The notes beneath the pieces are model-generated. The model did no database searches and was not told the DNA's origin. It saw only the letters and a list, made by a program, of their open reading frames with translations. DNA of 64,000 bases. Source: Gibbula magus. Its lineage: Eukaryota > Mollusca > Gastropoda > Trochida > Trochidae. The stretch is from NCBI GenBank assembly GCA_936450465.1, contig OW388292.1, positions 27,292,368-27,356,367 on the forward strand, given 5' to 3'. Position 1 is the first letter of the stretch. Each line of letters starts with the position of its first letter. Positions 45,001-53,835 of this stretch are shown piece after piece. The position numbers and the translations under genes are program-made.

Positions 45001-46629
45001 CATTATAGTGAGCATTTGACAAGGGATGGACGGACAGACAGACAGACACAGACAAGACAGACAGAGAGACAGACAAAGTTCTGACCTGGTGATGTCGCCC
45101 CAGTACCACTGTGCTCTCTTCAAGCCCTGGTCGGGCTCACTCCATGTCATGTAGTTTCCATTATCACCAGACTGAAAGTCAACCAGTTAAATATTGTTCA
45201 TCTTTAAAAGGAGGGTTCTATCAGGGTATTTTTTGTTGAAACGGAATTCCGGAGGATATTCCTGTTTGCACATATATGTTATTAATACATGATTAAAACA
45301 CAGTGAAATTGAAAGACACTAATGAAGGTAACATTTTGATGACTTTATATTTCAAAACTTAATGAACACAAGCGTACATTTGTTGAAAAATAAATCAATG
45401 AGAACTGAAGCCATATATCGGCGCTGCGGGTCGAGAAATTTGCTACAGCATAACAGCAAATTGTTTATTAGTTTTAGTACACGTTATTGTTACTATGTGA
45501 ATACTCTATCAGTGTATGGCTTTAGTTATCAAAAAGTTTCAAAATTGAGTACAATATAGTGTGTTTTCATTTCACGTAATGCAAAATATCCAAGATGGCG
45601 ACAGAACCCTACCTTTAAGTCTATTTCTTAGTCTTGTAATATCCATTTTCCATTGCATGTCGTTTCCACAAAAAATACCCCGATGGAACCCACCTTTTAA
45701 GGCGGTGCACATGGCCTATGATTTACACTTAATGCATTTGTTTGTGCACAGGAGAGGGTGTTTGATTTATGGTTTGTCAAATTGTAAAATAAAATATATA
45801 TTGAGAGCATAAAATTATGTATTTCAGATATCAGACTGAAAAGATAAACGATCATAAAGAAATAACAATATGGAATACAAATTAATTTTTTGCAGAGGTA
45901 AACTCATGCAATTCAGCGACAAAACTATTTATTTCAATGTCATAATTTGAACATCTTAAAATAGTTCTGATATTTTCATTGACAATAGTGTAATATTATG
46001 TCTAAATGTCATAAGAAAGCAGATATATTTAAAACGATTCACTGCAGTATAATGTAATATTTAATTTCATAGTAAGTTAATAGAATATATCCATAAAAGC
46101 TTTTGTACCAATTCAGTGGCTGATCCAGGAATTTTGAAGGGGGTGGGTCCAAAATTTGTTTTCCTAAACCCGCCCATGCAAATAAAATTGACAGTGCATA
46201 AATACCACTCTTCATACTAATATTGATTGATTATACATGGTATCCAATGTAACTACTAAATATTTAAATGTATCTTTTAAAAATAGCACTCTGTGGTACA
46301 TTGTGTTTATTGTAGATTTGTAATTGTAATAAAACATTTCTTGATCAACTTCACCATCATGTATAAATGCATCATAAGAAGTAACTCTTCATTTCAAAAC
46401 TTGTTTATAATAAACACGTTTTGATTACAAAAATGATAAAATTAAAAAAATTAATAAGCTAAATCCAGGAAGTAAGAAGTAATCCCAAGTATAGTAAGCT
46501 GACTGTCTGATGGTTCATCTTCTCTAGCATTTATACTCACTATCATTTTATGGTCTCAAAATCTCTGTTATTTAAGTTCAAGGAATACATAAATAAGTTT
46601 CATTTTACCTGTGAATGTTCGGAAGACAT
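29853..46629 (-). CDS. PIK3R: Class IA PI3-kinase regulatory subunit, p55/p60 type (nSH2-iSH2-cSH2), apparently complete
   Basis: Adaptor that holds and inhibits the p110 catalytic subunit and recruits it to phosphotyrosine receptors at the plasma membrane. Minus-strand join: 46629-46609, 45171-45086, 37733-37641, 36811-36628, 34980-34849, 34301-34183, 32823-32647, 31851-31645 and 30057-29853. This is one frame of 407 residues, and every phase matches. Domains: a short N-terminus; nSH2 from AQWYWGDITR, with GTFLVRN as its phosphotyrosine pocket, to KLLYPYRR; a long iSH2 coiled coil with YLNQEIQRCHLSLEAM and TLEINQAINDMI; cSH2 from NWLV, with GTFLVRPK, to VTLVYPVFYYQ. Human p85 would have SH3 and RhoGAP modules before nSH2. 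Here an ATG with an in-frame upstream stop opens a seven-codon exon, so the product resembles vertebrate p55 and fly p60. Which PIK3R1-3 gene is closest cannot be told. A longer isoform from an upstream promoter is possible. Confidence 0.93.
30058..31084. repeat. 19-bp minisatellite, about 54 copies, in the last PI3K subunit intron
   Basis: Unit CAGTGCAAACATCATTACA, with variants CATCAATACA, CACGGTGC and AAATATC. In the gene's sense, the array ends exactly at the splice acceptor of the final exon, and that acceptor is itself a unit with TTTGCAG in place of TTTGCAC. Because 19 is not a multiple of three and the unit lacks stops, all plus-strand frames stay open. The long plus-strand open frames here are therefore artefacts. 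Confidence 0.95.
31087..31250. repeat. 70-71-bp repeat, about 2.5 copies, next to the minisatellite
   Basis: GAGCTTGTCCTATTGCT at about 31094 recurs at 31164, and a diverged copy (AAGTTTGTCCTATGCTC) lies at 31235. Each carries a core like CTGCAAATATCA that resembles the 19-bp unit. The 19-bp array may thus have grown from this longer repeat. Confidence 0.7.
31645..31851 (-). CDS. PIK3R: PI3K subunit exon 8: start of cSH2
   Basis: Acceptor ctctcctctag, donor GTCAT|gtgagt. Encodes a connector, then NWLVECDRGQAENLLAGKSH and GTFLVRPKPGSSQHALSV. The intron-exon junction at its 5' edge is tandemly repeated upstream (81-bp unit). Confidence 0.93.
31825..32065. repeat. 81-bp tandem repeat spanning the exon 8 / intron junction
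   Basis: The first 27 bases of PI3K exon 8, its acceptor and adjacent intron are repeated twice more upstream. Acceptor positions fall at exactly 81-bp steps: 31851 (used), 31932 (tcctgtag|GAATGTACTC) and 32013 (tcttctag|GAATGTACTC). Confidence 0.9.
32647..32823 (-). CDS. PIK3R: PI3K subunit exon 7: end of inter-SH2 coiled coil
   Basis: Acceptor aatttacag, donor AGGAG|gtgacc. Encodes FEQNLKYQRSRKEKLIDTYQ, TLEINQAINDMITLRPEV and REEMR. EINQAIN lines up with EIDKRMN of p85alpha, keeping the asparagine equivalent to N564. Confidence 0.9.
32824..34182. other. PI3K subunit intron 6, 1.36 kb
   Basis: No exon found inside apart from the flanking ones. It contains a degenerate tRNA-like segment at 33211-33265 and plain AT-rich DNA. 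Confidence 0.5.
33211..33265 (+). repeat. tRNA-like remnant, probably from a SINE head
   Basis: GTAGCTCAGTTGGTAAGGG is a perfect A-box region. The matching B-box is degraded to AGGGTCCAGAAATTG. Arms do not fold into a full cloverleaf by eye, so this is more likely an old tRNA-derived repeat than a working tRNA. Confidence 0.4.
34183..34301 (-). CDS. PIK3R: PI3K subunit exon 6: inter-SH2 coiled coil
   Basis: Acceptor ccccttgcag, donor AGTCT|gtacgt. Encodes EIQRCHLSLEAMEKMRVMME and LLLNNQEQLTASELS, aligning with the QEIQMKRTAIEAFNE region of p85. Confidence 0.9.
34609..34641 (+). repeat. Poly-C tract with CCA repeats
   Basis: A run of 17 cytosines, then (CCA)n and a further C run, in PI3K subunit intron 5 (G-rich in the transcript). 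Length polymorphism and assembly error are likely. Confidence 0.9.
34849..34980 (-). CDS. PIK3R: PI3K subunit exon 5: start of inter-SH2 coiled coil
   Basis: Acceptor gatgttgcag, donor AACCAG|gtaatc, phase 0 at both ends. Encodes WLTEEDEGDSLYTKLSRLKQ and on to YHDKYEYLNQ, a heptad-like helix that contacts p110. Confidence 0.9.
34981..36627. other. PI3K subunit intron 4 with low-complexity and tandem-repeat DNA
   Basis: 35050-35620 is dominated by ATC/AAC/AGC triplet-like runs (ATCATCATAAACATCATCAC and similar). 36060-36420 holds a tandem repeat. No coding exon is supported. Confidence 0.6.
36060..36420 (+). repeat. About 46-bp tandem repeat, roughly seven diverged copies
   Basis: Recurring GTCAAATATTTGACATTTCT then TATGGTTTTATTC. 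Each unit contains the palindrome TCAAATATTTGA. Confidence 0.8.
36628..36811 (-). CDS. PIK3R: PI3K subunit exon 4: rest of nSH2
   Basis: Acceptor aatgttacag, donor CACTCT|gtgagt. Encodes KDGTNKCIKILRQGNKFGFA, FNSVVELIEKYQTTSL and LDIKLLYPYRR, which match the p85 pattern KYGFS...SVVELINHY...KLLYPVS. Confidence 0.93.
37641..37733 (-). CDS. PIK3R: PI3K subunit exon 3: nSH2 FLVR strand
   Basis: Acceptor catgtttcag, donor CTCAG|gtgggt. Encodes SDAGEKLFDTADGTFLVRNS and TTPGEYTLVL. The FLVR arginine binds phosphotyrosine. Confidence 0.92.
38598..38720. mobile_element. Foldback element with about 49-bp arms
   Basis: The left arm AGACTTGATGGTGTGCTTTA ... GCTGGGAGCATA (38598-38646) is the imperfect reverse complement of 38671-38720, with a 24-base loop. 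Non-coding. Confidence 0.7.
40034..40388. mobile_element. MITE-like element with about 22-bp terminal inverted repeats and TA flanks
   Basis: Left end AAGGGGCAGTAGCACGTTTT, right end AAAACGTGCTACAGCCCCTT, with TA immediately outside on both sides. The interior is AT-rich with no transposase. The ends suggest a Tc1/mariner-type mobiliser (inference). Confidence 0.75.
41653..42082. mobile_element. MITE-like element with CCGGG-rich direct repeats, TA flanks
   Basis: Terminal repeats CCGTATTTCCTCTAAT and ATTAGAGGAAATACGG, with TA outside each (41651-41652, 42083-42084). The ends contain repeated blocks AGAACCCGGGCCTC and ACAACCCGGGGGGTAAGGGG, in inverted arrangement at the two ends. Confidence 0.8.
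42410..44095. repeat. 41-bp satellite, about 40 copies, in PI3K subunit intron 2
   Basis: Unit CATGGAATCCTTACCATAGC followed by ATGAACATTAACTATTTACAG. Variants differ at GAACATT/GAGCATT/GAATAAA and TATTTAC/AACTTAT. On the gene's sense strand nearly every unit carries ATG|GTAAGGA, a good match to a 5' splice site. Confidence 0.95.
45028..45075 (+). repeat. (GACA)n / (GGAC)n microsatellite
   Basis: GGACGGACAGACAGACAGAC followed by interrupted GACA units, ten bases from the donor of PI3K subunit exon 2. Confidence 0.85.
45086..45171 (-). CDS. PIK3R: PI3K subunit exon 2: start of nSH2
   Basis: Acceptor gactttcag, donor ACCAG|gtcaga. Encodes SGDNGNYMTWSEPDQGLKRA then QWYWGDITR. The WYWGDI motif is the hallmark beginning of p85-family nSH2 domains. 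Confidence 0.92.
45204..45700. mobile_element. Inverted-repeat element in PI3K subunit intron 1, TTAA at both ends
   Basis: The left end TTAAAAGGAGGGTTCTATCA pairs with the right end (reverse complement TTAAAAGGTGGGTTCCATCG). Both continue into GGTATTTTTTGT and GAAACG, about 38 bp at about 85 percent by eye. TTAA lies at 45204-45207 and 45697-45700. No open frame of note. Confidence 0.7.
46609..46629 (-). CDS. PIK3R: PI3K subunit first coding exon (seven codons)
   Basis: Reads MSSEHSQ and then the donor CAG|gtaaaa. TAA lies in frame 30 bases before the ATG, so translation cannot start further up in this exon. Phase 0 out matches phase 0 into the next exon. Its small size makes it the least certain exon. 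Confidence 0.65.
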
Positions 46630-46790
46630 GTGAATCGATATTCGAAGGGAACTTCGTTAGAGGCACTTCATATTCTGTGTATAAAAAACGAGAAATACGA
46701 AGCTGTTTCCACAGTAAATCGCTTCTTAGCCGACCCGGAAGTAATTTCTAACCAGCTTTGGTCGAAAACGAGGTCCCGTGACCTGAAAGT
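46630..46790 (-). promoter_or_regulatory. Probable 5' UTR and promoter of the PI3K subunit gene
   Basis: The stretch before the ATG is less AT-rich than its flanks. It carries ACTTCCGG (46735-46742), an ETS-type site common in TATA-less housekeeping promoters. No TATA box seen. The transcription start is not determined. Confidence 0.35.
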
Positions 46791-48349
46791 CGGGGTCACA
46801 GTGAAAGGATTATCACTCGTTTATCAGTATGGTGTGAGCAAGCCGATTGCAATATGTAGTATGTTACTCTCATGATGATGTGAAAAAATTAATGTTGTGA
46901 ACAATTATTTTTATTTGAACAGTTATACAGTGTAAATATGTGTAACCCTATTATCGAGGTATCCAGTTGTATCATTTCTTTCTCCAGTCCTGGTATAGAA
47001 AAATTATTTTTGCAAATTAATAAACATCTTAAACAGTTAAATTTATCAGACCCAATTCATCATATTTATTATATTTTTTTACATATTAAGTTATTTGAAG
47101 TCTACAGTGTTCTTTTCATTTTTGGAACATTTATTGAATATTTCTCAGTGATACTGTTACAACACATTCTGTTTTCCCAAAATAAGGCCATTTGAGGTTG
47201 TGTTTTGATTGTGGATACCCGGTAGTTAGATACACACGTAGTTATTTACCAAATGTGTTAAGAGAAAAGTTATTTATTGTTTTACTTGTGTTCCTGCCTG
47301 TTCTGTACAAGATAATGTCCAAATAAGGATAATGAAACGAAACTATATACTAATGGGATATTAAATGGTCTAAAATAAAAGGATAGAAGGATAGTTGAAA
47401 ACAATGTTTAAATAATTAAGTATCAACAAAATTAAATATAATCTTAATAGTTAAAATGAAACAGTTTTCTGACATGTCAGTCAAGCTTATACCTTTAAAA
47501 TGGCTTCCCAGAAAGTCTCATTTTACAAATTTTAATTTTAGGATCATTGAAAGCAACACATTTCTGGTGATTTTATTTTGGTGATATTGTCGATTGCTAT
47601 GATGATTGGGATACTTCTGATAAAATACATTGTCTAGAAAAATGTTCTTGAATGTCAAAAAAACTATTTTTCAAAGATATTTGTCTGTTTAATTTTTTTT
47701 TAGGATATTTGTCCAATTTTCATTTAACATATTAGTTCTGATGCATGTACACTATGAAGATCAACGATTATAGGGTCCACCTTCAAACTTGATAACACTG
47801 AACAAATTACTATATATTTTAGCAGTCCTTTTATGCATCCACGCAAGTACATTTTAAGCTTTGAAATGGGATTGAAGACTTAAAAATATTGAAGACAAAA
47901 TCCTTCATTTGAGTGTTTCCAAGAAAATGTGAATGAAATGACTTTAAATAGGATGTGGTATTTGGGGTTTTAATAAAGGATTATTTAAAATTGACATTTT
48001 CAGTAAATTTGACAAGAAACTGTTAAATTATGTCATTTAATTTTGAATTACAATATATTTCATAGGTGTATTGTCCAAATATAATTATTCCTACAGAAAG
48101 ATAATATGCAAATTAGAAATATAGTATCTATATATTTTGTATAAGTTTTCCAGTCAACTTGCCAATATATATTTAGTTTGATGTGTTTGGACTGGAATGA
48201 TAGTCATGTAATGATGTTTATAAGTGTGAAATGTACATGTCCATTCTACTGCACATGTTTAGCATGTAATTCTAGACTTGTAAAATCAGTTTTCACGGTT
48301 TCATAACCTTGCTAACTATGCTGTTCAGGCTACATGCCCTCAGGAAATT

Positions 48350-48486
48350 GAGAAACACCAAATATCAAAGTGTATATACAATGTAGATAAAACATGTCCA
48401 CCCTTCTACATAGATAATCACTTTGTATAGAAAGGGTGGTTATATTTTATCTACATTGTATGTACTGTCAGATATTGAGTGTTCTC
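48350..48486. mobile_element. Palindromic MITE-like element
   Basis: ACAATGTAGATAAAACATGT then CCACCCTT pairs with AAAGGGTGG ... ATTTTATCTACATTGT. Outer parts GAGAAACACCAAATATC and GATATTGAGTGTTCTC also pair imperfectly. Total about 137 bp. Confidence 0.7.
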
Positions 48487-48665
48487 ACTTTTCTGACAAC
48501 AGCAATAACAACACTTCAGAAATGCATCACTTAATGCACTGAAGCTTGAAACAAAAAGGTACTTTTTTAGTACCTTATCCATCAGAGAACTCTCGAATCA
48601 TTTCACATTGTCAGGTTCAAGATCTTCAGGCACCAATGTCAAGGACACTGTCCTTATCAAGCTTT

Positions 48666-48758
48666 CTTATGAATGAATTTCAATGTTTTGTTACAAATTA
48701 ATTTACATTACGACTTTAAAAGATAGCATCTGAAATAACATTGAAATTCATTCATAAG
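48666..48758. repeat. Hairpin with 22-bp perfect arms and 49-base loop
   Basis: CTTATGAATGAATTTCAATG TT (48666-48687) is the exact reverse complement of 48737-48758. The size overlaps that of a microRNA precursor, but perfect arms in transposon-rich DNA favour a mobile-element remnant. Confidence 0.65.
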
Positions 48759-49193
48759 TGTAACATCCCATAAATTCATATTAACAAAAGAAAACAAAGA
48801 TAAAATAGGTTTCAATCATTTTTATATTGTGATAATTATGATATATATACAATGAGACATGAGTTTGTGACATGAGCAATGACATGCGCAAGTTGTAACA
48901 ATAAATAATCAAAACAATTGCACAAAATTAATGATAGGGATGAAGATGAGCACTTTTGATACTGTCAATCCGCGCGGCGACCCGTATGAGGTGTCAACAC
49001 CACATCTCGCTACAAGTCAATCCTGCTGCCTGTTCGAGAGAAGAGTCGCTACTCTGATACAGGGTAGACAACCGTGAACACATGATGGGATGATACGTCA
49101 TGATACGTTAATGTTAATGACACGATGGTGATAGCACTAGTGACAGATGAGTTTGTATGAATAGTTACAGTCTTAAATCTGTTCACAACCTGT

Positions 49194-49754
49194 TCACTTC
49201 TTGGCTGCTGCCTTCTTCTTGGGAGATTTTGTCTTCTTGGGCTTGGCGGCCTTCTTCGCTGGTGATTTCTTTGCTGCCTTGGGTTTAGCTGCCTTCTTGG
49301 GAGACTTTTTTGCTGCCTTGGGCTTCTTTGCAGCAGCCTTCTTGGGGGATTTCTTCACTCCAGCTGCCTTTGGCTTCCTGACTTTCTTGGTCTTGGGCTT
49401 GGCACCGGCTGCCTTGGGCTTGGTGGCCTTCTTTGCCTTGGGCTTCTTTGTCTTCTCAGCCTTGTCGCCGACCTTGAAGGATCCAGATGCTCCGGTTCCC
49501 TTGCACTGCTTCAGAGTTTTGTTCTTGATTCCGGCGCGGAGAGCCAATTTCAGGTGGTTCTTAGCGTTGGCTTCATTAACCTTGTAGTTGGCGATAATGT
49601 ACTTGAGGATGGCCTGGCGGGAGGATCCACCGCGCTCAGCAAGAGTGGCGACTGCCTTCCTGATCATATCAGAGTATTTGGGGTGGCTTGCCGGCTTCTT
49701 GGGCTTTGCAACCCTCTTCTTGGCCGGAGACTTTGCGGGAGCGGATTCTGCCAT
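49194..49754 (-). CDS. H1: Histone H1 (linker histone), gene 1
   Basis: Binds linker DNA at the nucleosome dyad and compacts chromatin. Intronless, 186 residues. Short basic N-tail (MAESAPAKSPAKK); winged-helix globular domain about residues 25-100 with HPKYSDMIRKAVATLAERGG, SSRQAILKYII and the GTGASGSFKVG wing; then a lysine/alanine/proline-rich tail with KSPKK and KSPAKK repeats. The frame is open 44 codons further upstream, but this ATG is chosen because it opens the canonical H1 N-tail and sits about 90 bases after a TATA box. The partner gene at 60015-60590 has the same layout. No histone 3' stem-loop and no close AATAAA were found downstream. Confidence 0.96.
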   Translation of the reverse strand: MAESAPAKSPAKKRVAKPKKPASHPKYSDMIRKAVATLAERGGSSRQAILKYIIANYKVNEANAKNHLKLALRAGIKNKTLKQCKGTGASGSFKVGDKAEKTKKPKAKKATKPKAAGAKPKTKKVRKPKAAGVKKSPKKAAAKKPKAAKKSPKKAAKPKAAKKSPAKKAAKPKKTKSPKKKAAAKK

Positions 49755-49844
49755 TGCTGTGATAAGTTTCGTAGAGCGAGCGAGCGAGCGACCGTTCAGT
49801 TGAATGCAGAAAGCGTCAATAACGACCGCCGCTTGCTGGCCCGC

Positions 49845-49936
49845 TTTTATAAGGCCAGTGCGGACGTCGGAGAAGACACCCAACAATTCGCAATGGCTTC
49901 CCTAGTGCATGACAGCTGTAAGGCCCGAGTGTGTTT
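49845..49936 (-). promoter_or_regulatory. H1 gene 1 promoter: TATA, shared 26-bp element, AAACACA box
   Basis: On the minus strand, reading toward the gene: AAACACA (49930-49936), the H1-specific upstream box; a 26-bp element (49856-49881) containing TCTCCGACGTCCGCAC with a CRE-like GACGTC core; and TATAAAA (49845-49851). The 26-bp element is identical in H1 gene 2, with four bases between it and the TATA region in both genes. Confidence 0.8.
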
Positions 49937-51328
49937 CCTCGGTTCACTTTGGCCGTTGATTATGAACTTATAACACACTGCCGCCCCAAATATCGAGTGA
50001 ATATCGTTAGTAGGATAAAAAATGTATGTTCTGGAAAAGTTTTAACAATATTCACCGCTTAGATTTAGAGAAATTAGAAGATATCGATGGATGAATGCGT
50101 GAATGAAACCAAGTACTCACCACTTAAAATATGTTTTACAGGAAATCCACTAATGACAACTAAGATTTAATGTTTAATATGCATTTGCCAATCTTTCATC
50201 TTATTGCCGACACATCGGTAAGGTTTGATCGTGTCAAATTTGTCTCAAGACGGGCTCAAAGTTTCGAGGTAACAAACACAAACGGAGAATGTCGGGCCGC
50301 CATTTTTGCTAAACGCCACTCGCTTACCACTTACAAAATCACTATTTATCAAGTTTAGCATATCATTTCTATATATAAATTTACGGAAATTGCAATAATA
50401 TCCCCCAAGTAATACTTGTAAATATGAATTATAAGGTTAATCAGCCTCAAATTGGCTTTTCCATGAAAAAATTCTCGCGACCCGCCTTGCATTGAAAATT
50501 GTTAGAAATGACGGGCTGTCAACTATGAAACACAAAATCATAATCATAGCTTTTATTTCAGCATTGTTACTTGTCACAAATGTATTAAGATCAATCTGGA
50601 ATAAGTGTACACTCAGCGTTTAATTGGTTAAAAGTTGCGTATTTATATTTAGAGAAAATAAGGAGAAAAAAATGTCCATGACTGCTTCGTTGATTGAAAT
50701 AAGGCCATTGTTTACGAAAAGAATTTGTTAATTTTTCATATGTTTTCATTAAATTTCCATTATATTTGGATGGATATCGTGCTGATATGGTCAATAGGAG
50801 GTGTGTAGTTGAAGAAATTATCGAGTTAAGCTGAAAGAGTTTCTTAAACTGAGCATCGAAATTGTTGATAGAAGTTGGTTCATGGGACACAAACAAACAG
50901 TGAGTATCTTTCTGGTGTACCGCTGCACGAACTCATTGGCCTTCAATTATTACATTTGTAGCAACATTGATTCAACAATTTCGTCTTAATATTCATACAT
51001 GTTATCATTTTAAATAATCAATTCATTAAATTTTGACACGTTTTTATTTCTATCACTATAATATGATCATCGATGTTATATGTGTGACGTCATCATTGGT
51101 GATCGGGATATACGATACGATCGAGCTTTGGACAAGCCGTCGAACACTTATACCATATGTAAAAACTTTTAAGAAAACAATTTTACTGAAATCTGAAAGC
51201 AACCATTTTTATTTTAACATCATTTCTCATTATGTTGATACAATATAATTTTAAAAGTTTAAAATTTACATAAACCTTTATCATAGTTACAACGAGGGAG
51301 GAAACTATCGCTATAAGTGTATACTATT

Positions 51329-51447
51329 CTTACACTCAGACTCTGAAAAATGTATTTATTCTGAAAATATCACCATTTTATCAAATATCGAAAAGGAGAC
51401 TCCTTTTCAATAATTTTTTTAAAAACAATTCAGAGTCCAAGTGTTAG
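51329..51447. mobile_element. MITE-like element, family member 2
   Basis: The terminal inverted repeats CTTACACTCAGACTCTGAA and TTCAGAGTCCAAGTGTTAG frame 119 bp. Shares ATCACCATTTTATCAAATAT with the copy at 20243-20432. Confidence 0.7.
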
Positions 51448-53520
51448 ATTATGTGTACATGTATACCTATTTTACCAAATAACTTTCCTTTTATTTCTCT
51501 CGGGATATGTTGATTGGAAGGTGGCGTATCTAATTAATCAGCAATGGCAGTATAGTGAGTCCCCAATAGCCTACTTAACATTACCTGGGCGCCATCGTGA
51601 TAAAGTATATAGCCGTTGTGAAACGTCACTTACATCAATCTGTGACAGCCATACCAGTACAAAACAACATAGACTACAACTTAGTGGATTAATGTCCTGT
51701 TTAGTTAATGCAAATCTTCTTTCAAATGTATTGTCTTGTGTTTGCAATGTTGTGCATTCCATAGAAAGCCTTGGCAAAATAAATTCTAGACTTATTCAAA
51801 TACATAAATACTCAAATACTACAATCATGATATAGAGTTTGAACAACAAAACAGAACGATACATTCAAAGATAGGGCCTATAAGGATGCAACGCATTAGG
51901 GCATTTTCTCATTCACACAAGACCAACATTGCTGGGTATCTTCCATTAAATTGAAGAGAAGAGAACAAAAACAGAACAGATGAAAATTAATTTCAAATTA
52001 ACCCGAACAAGAGGGAAATGTTACGAACAAGAGGGAAATGTTACGTTTAAAGAAACATAAGATACATAATTTTGCATTAAAGCGAGGAAAAGAAAATATT
52101 TGTTCTTGGCCATTTTATTTCATTCTAACAGTAGCAGCACTATTTTGTCTTAGTTTTAAGTTTAAAAAAGAAGATAAAAATTATAACATTGAATGTTTGT
52201 TGTTTGAAAATAATGAAGTAACTGTCATACCTCTAAACCTTTAAACTAACTGATAAAAAATGTTTACTCATATTTCATTTATCTATTCAACTGGACGTTG
52301 CGAACTTGTTGACCTCGAAACCAACAGTTTGTCACCCTTCACGCTCGAATGATCATGCCAAAATGAGGCTCGGTCGGTTTATGATCACGTGATACTTCAC
52401 ACTCCTTATTTGGTGTCTACTTGGAATTTGAACGCTGCCGATGGAGAGATAAGGCTCGACTGTTTTGTAAATGTATGTTTGTATATATATATATACGAGC
52501 TACATCATCGTCTGAAACAACTATTGTTTTCGAATATTTTATTCTTGCCTATGCATATTTTAAATAGAATACATAAACGACAATGTATTATTTTTTTTTA
52601 AATAGTTCTTTATTCTTCTTGCTAATCAAAATACAGATGGGTTTAGAATGTAATTAAATATGATGTTATTAAATCAAACGTATGTTCATTCTATAAATTA
52701 AACAACGAAACAATTAAGATATGTGAGATATGAATGCAGCGAGTGTATGTATATATGTGCGAATTACACGGGTTTTTGTTATTTCGTTGTTCTTCTGACA
52801 CCCTTTCAGAACCTGCCTTTGTACTTACTTTGCATTTCTTGCATTTGTAAATATTCAAAATTAATACCATTAATGGTAGGCCTACGATGTGTCTTACTTT
52901 TAAACATTAGTAAAATATAATCTCTTATTAAAGTTAGGTTTAGCCTCGCATTAAAGATAAATTCCGTCCATGTATGCATGGTCACTGTAAAATTAACATT
53001 GAAACACGAATAAGTAAAATTTTATTTCTGAAATATGAAAAATATATAGTATTTTCGTAAACTTACATCACATGTGAGAAGCACACGTATTCACAATAGT
53101 TTCCACCTGCCGACCCAATTCTATAGATACATACTGTTCTTGCACAGCTGTTACTGAATGACAATTGTTCTATATCGAATATATAAATACTATTAATTAT
53201 ATATACATGTATATGCAATAAGTAATACTAATTAAATGCATGAACTCATGCTGAAATGGTTTTATTTGTACAGTAGATATTAAAAATATAAGAATAATAA
53301 TATAAATATAAATATAATACATTTCGCAGAAAAACCGAATTTATACGATTGAATACATCGTCGAGGCAGTATACAAATGATTGACTCCTTTCAGATACAG
53401 TGACTTGACCATGCATTGGTATGCAGTAACCAGCAGTAACTGTAATATTCCTTTAATCCCTTTAACGTAAACATTATGAAAAACATTTCAAATACATCAT
53501 CCATTCACGTCATATATTAT

Positions 53521-53835
53521 AGTATGTTTTTGGTTAAACGTCATTATTTTATACCTACCGTTGACATTCACTATCTGCCCGATATTGAATATCAACGGTA
53601 GGTATAAAATAATGACGTTTAACCAAAAACGTACTATAATTTATTATACCATCGTTGACATTCACTATATATGCTCTATTATCCTATATGGCATATAGTG
53701 AATGTCAACGATGGTATAGTAAATAATAGTACGTTTTTGGTTAAACGTCATTATTTTATACCTACCGTTGATATTCAATATCGTCATATAGGATAATAGG
53801 GCATATAGTGAATATCAACGATGGTATAGTAAATA
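53521..53835. mobile_element. Composite palindrome cluster (nested foldback elements)
   Basis: Arm A (TTTTTGGTTAAACGTCATTA ... CCTACCGTTGA) occurs at 53521-53575, inverted at 53582-53636 and direct again at 53727-53780. A second arm B (ACCATCGTTGACATTCACTA) occurs at about 53648, inverted at 53695-53720, and inverted again at 53797-53830. Several long hairpins can form in 315 bp. Confidence 0.8.

Larger units (their letters stand above)
37734..45085. other. PI3K subunit intron 2, 7.35 kb, repeat-rich
   Basis: The largest intron of the gene. It holds a foldback element (38598-38720), two TA-flanked MITE-like elements (40034-40388, 41653-42082), a 41-bp satellite (42410-44095) and a (GACA)n tract near 45028-45075. 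No extra exon was found. Confidence 0.7.
46791..49193. other. Intergenic DNA between the PI3K subunit promoter and histone H1 gene 1
   Basis: AT-rich. Two inverted repeats (48350-48486 and 48666-48758) and a short hairpin AAGGTACTTTTTTAGTACCTT near 48558 are the only structures noticed. The lower part is the 3' flank of the H1 gene. No gene supported. Confidence 0.6.

Noticed and set aside
46615..46875. Plus-strand 86-codon open frame over the PI3K subunit 5' exon
   Set aside because: Antisense to a promoter/exon-1 region that is better explained by the minus-strand gene; no domain recognised.
49201..49973. Plus-strand open frames across H1 gene 1
   Set aside because: Antisense shadows of a lysine/alanine-rich gene, whose complement lacks stops.
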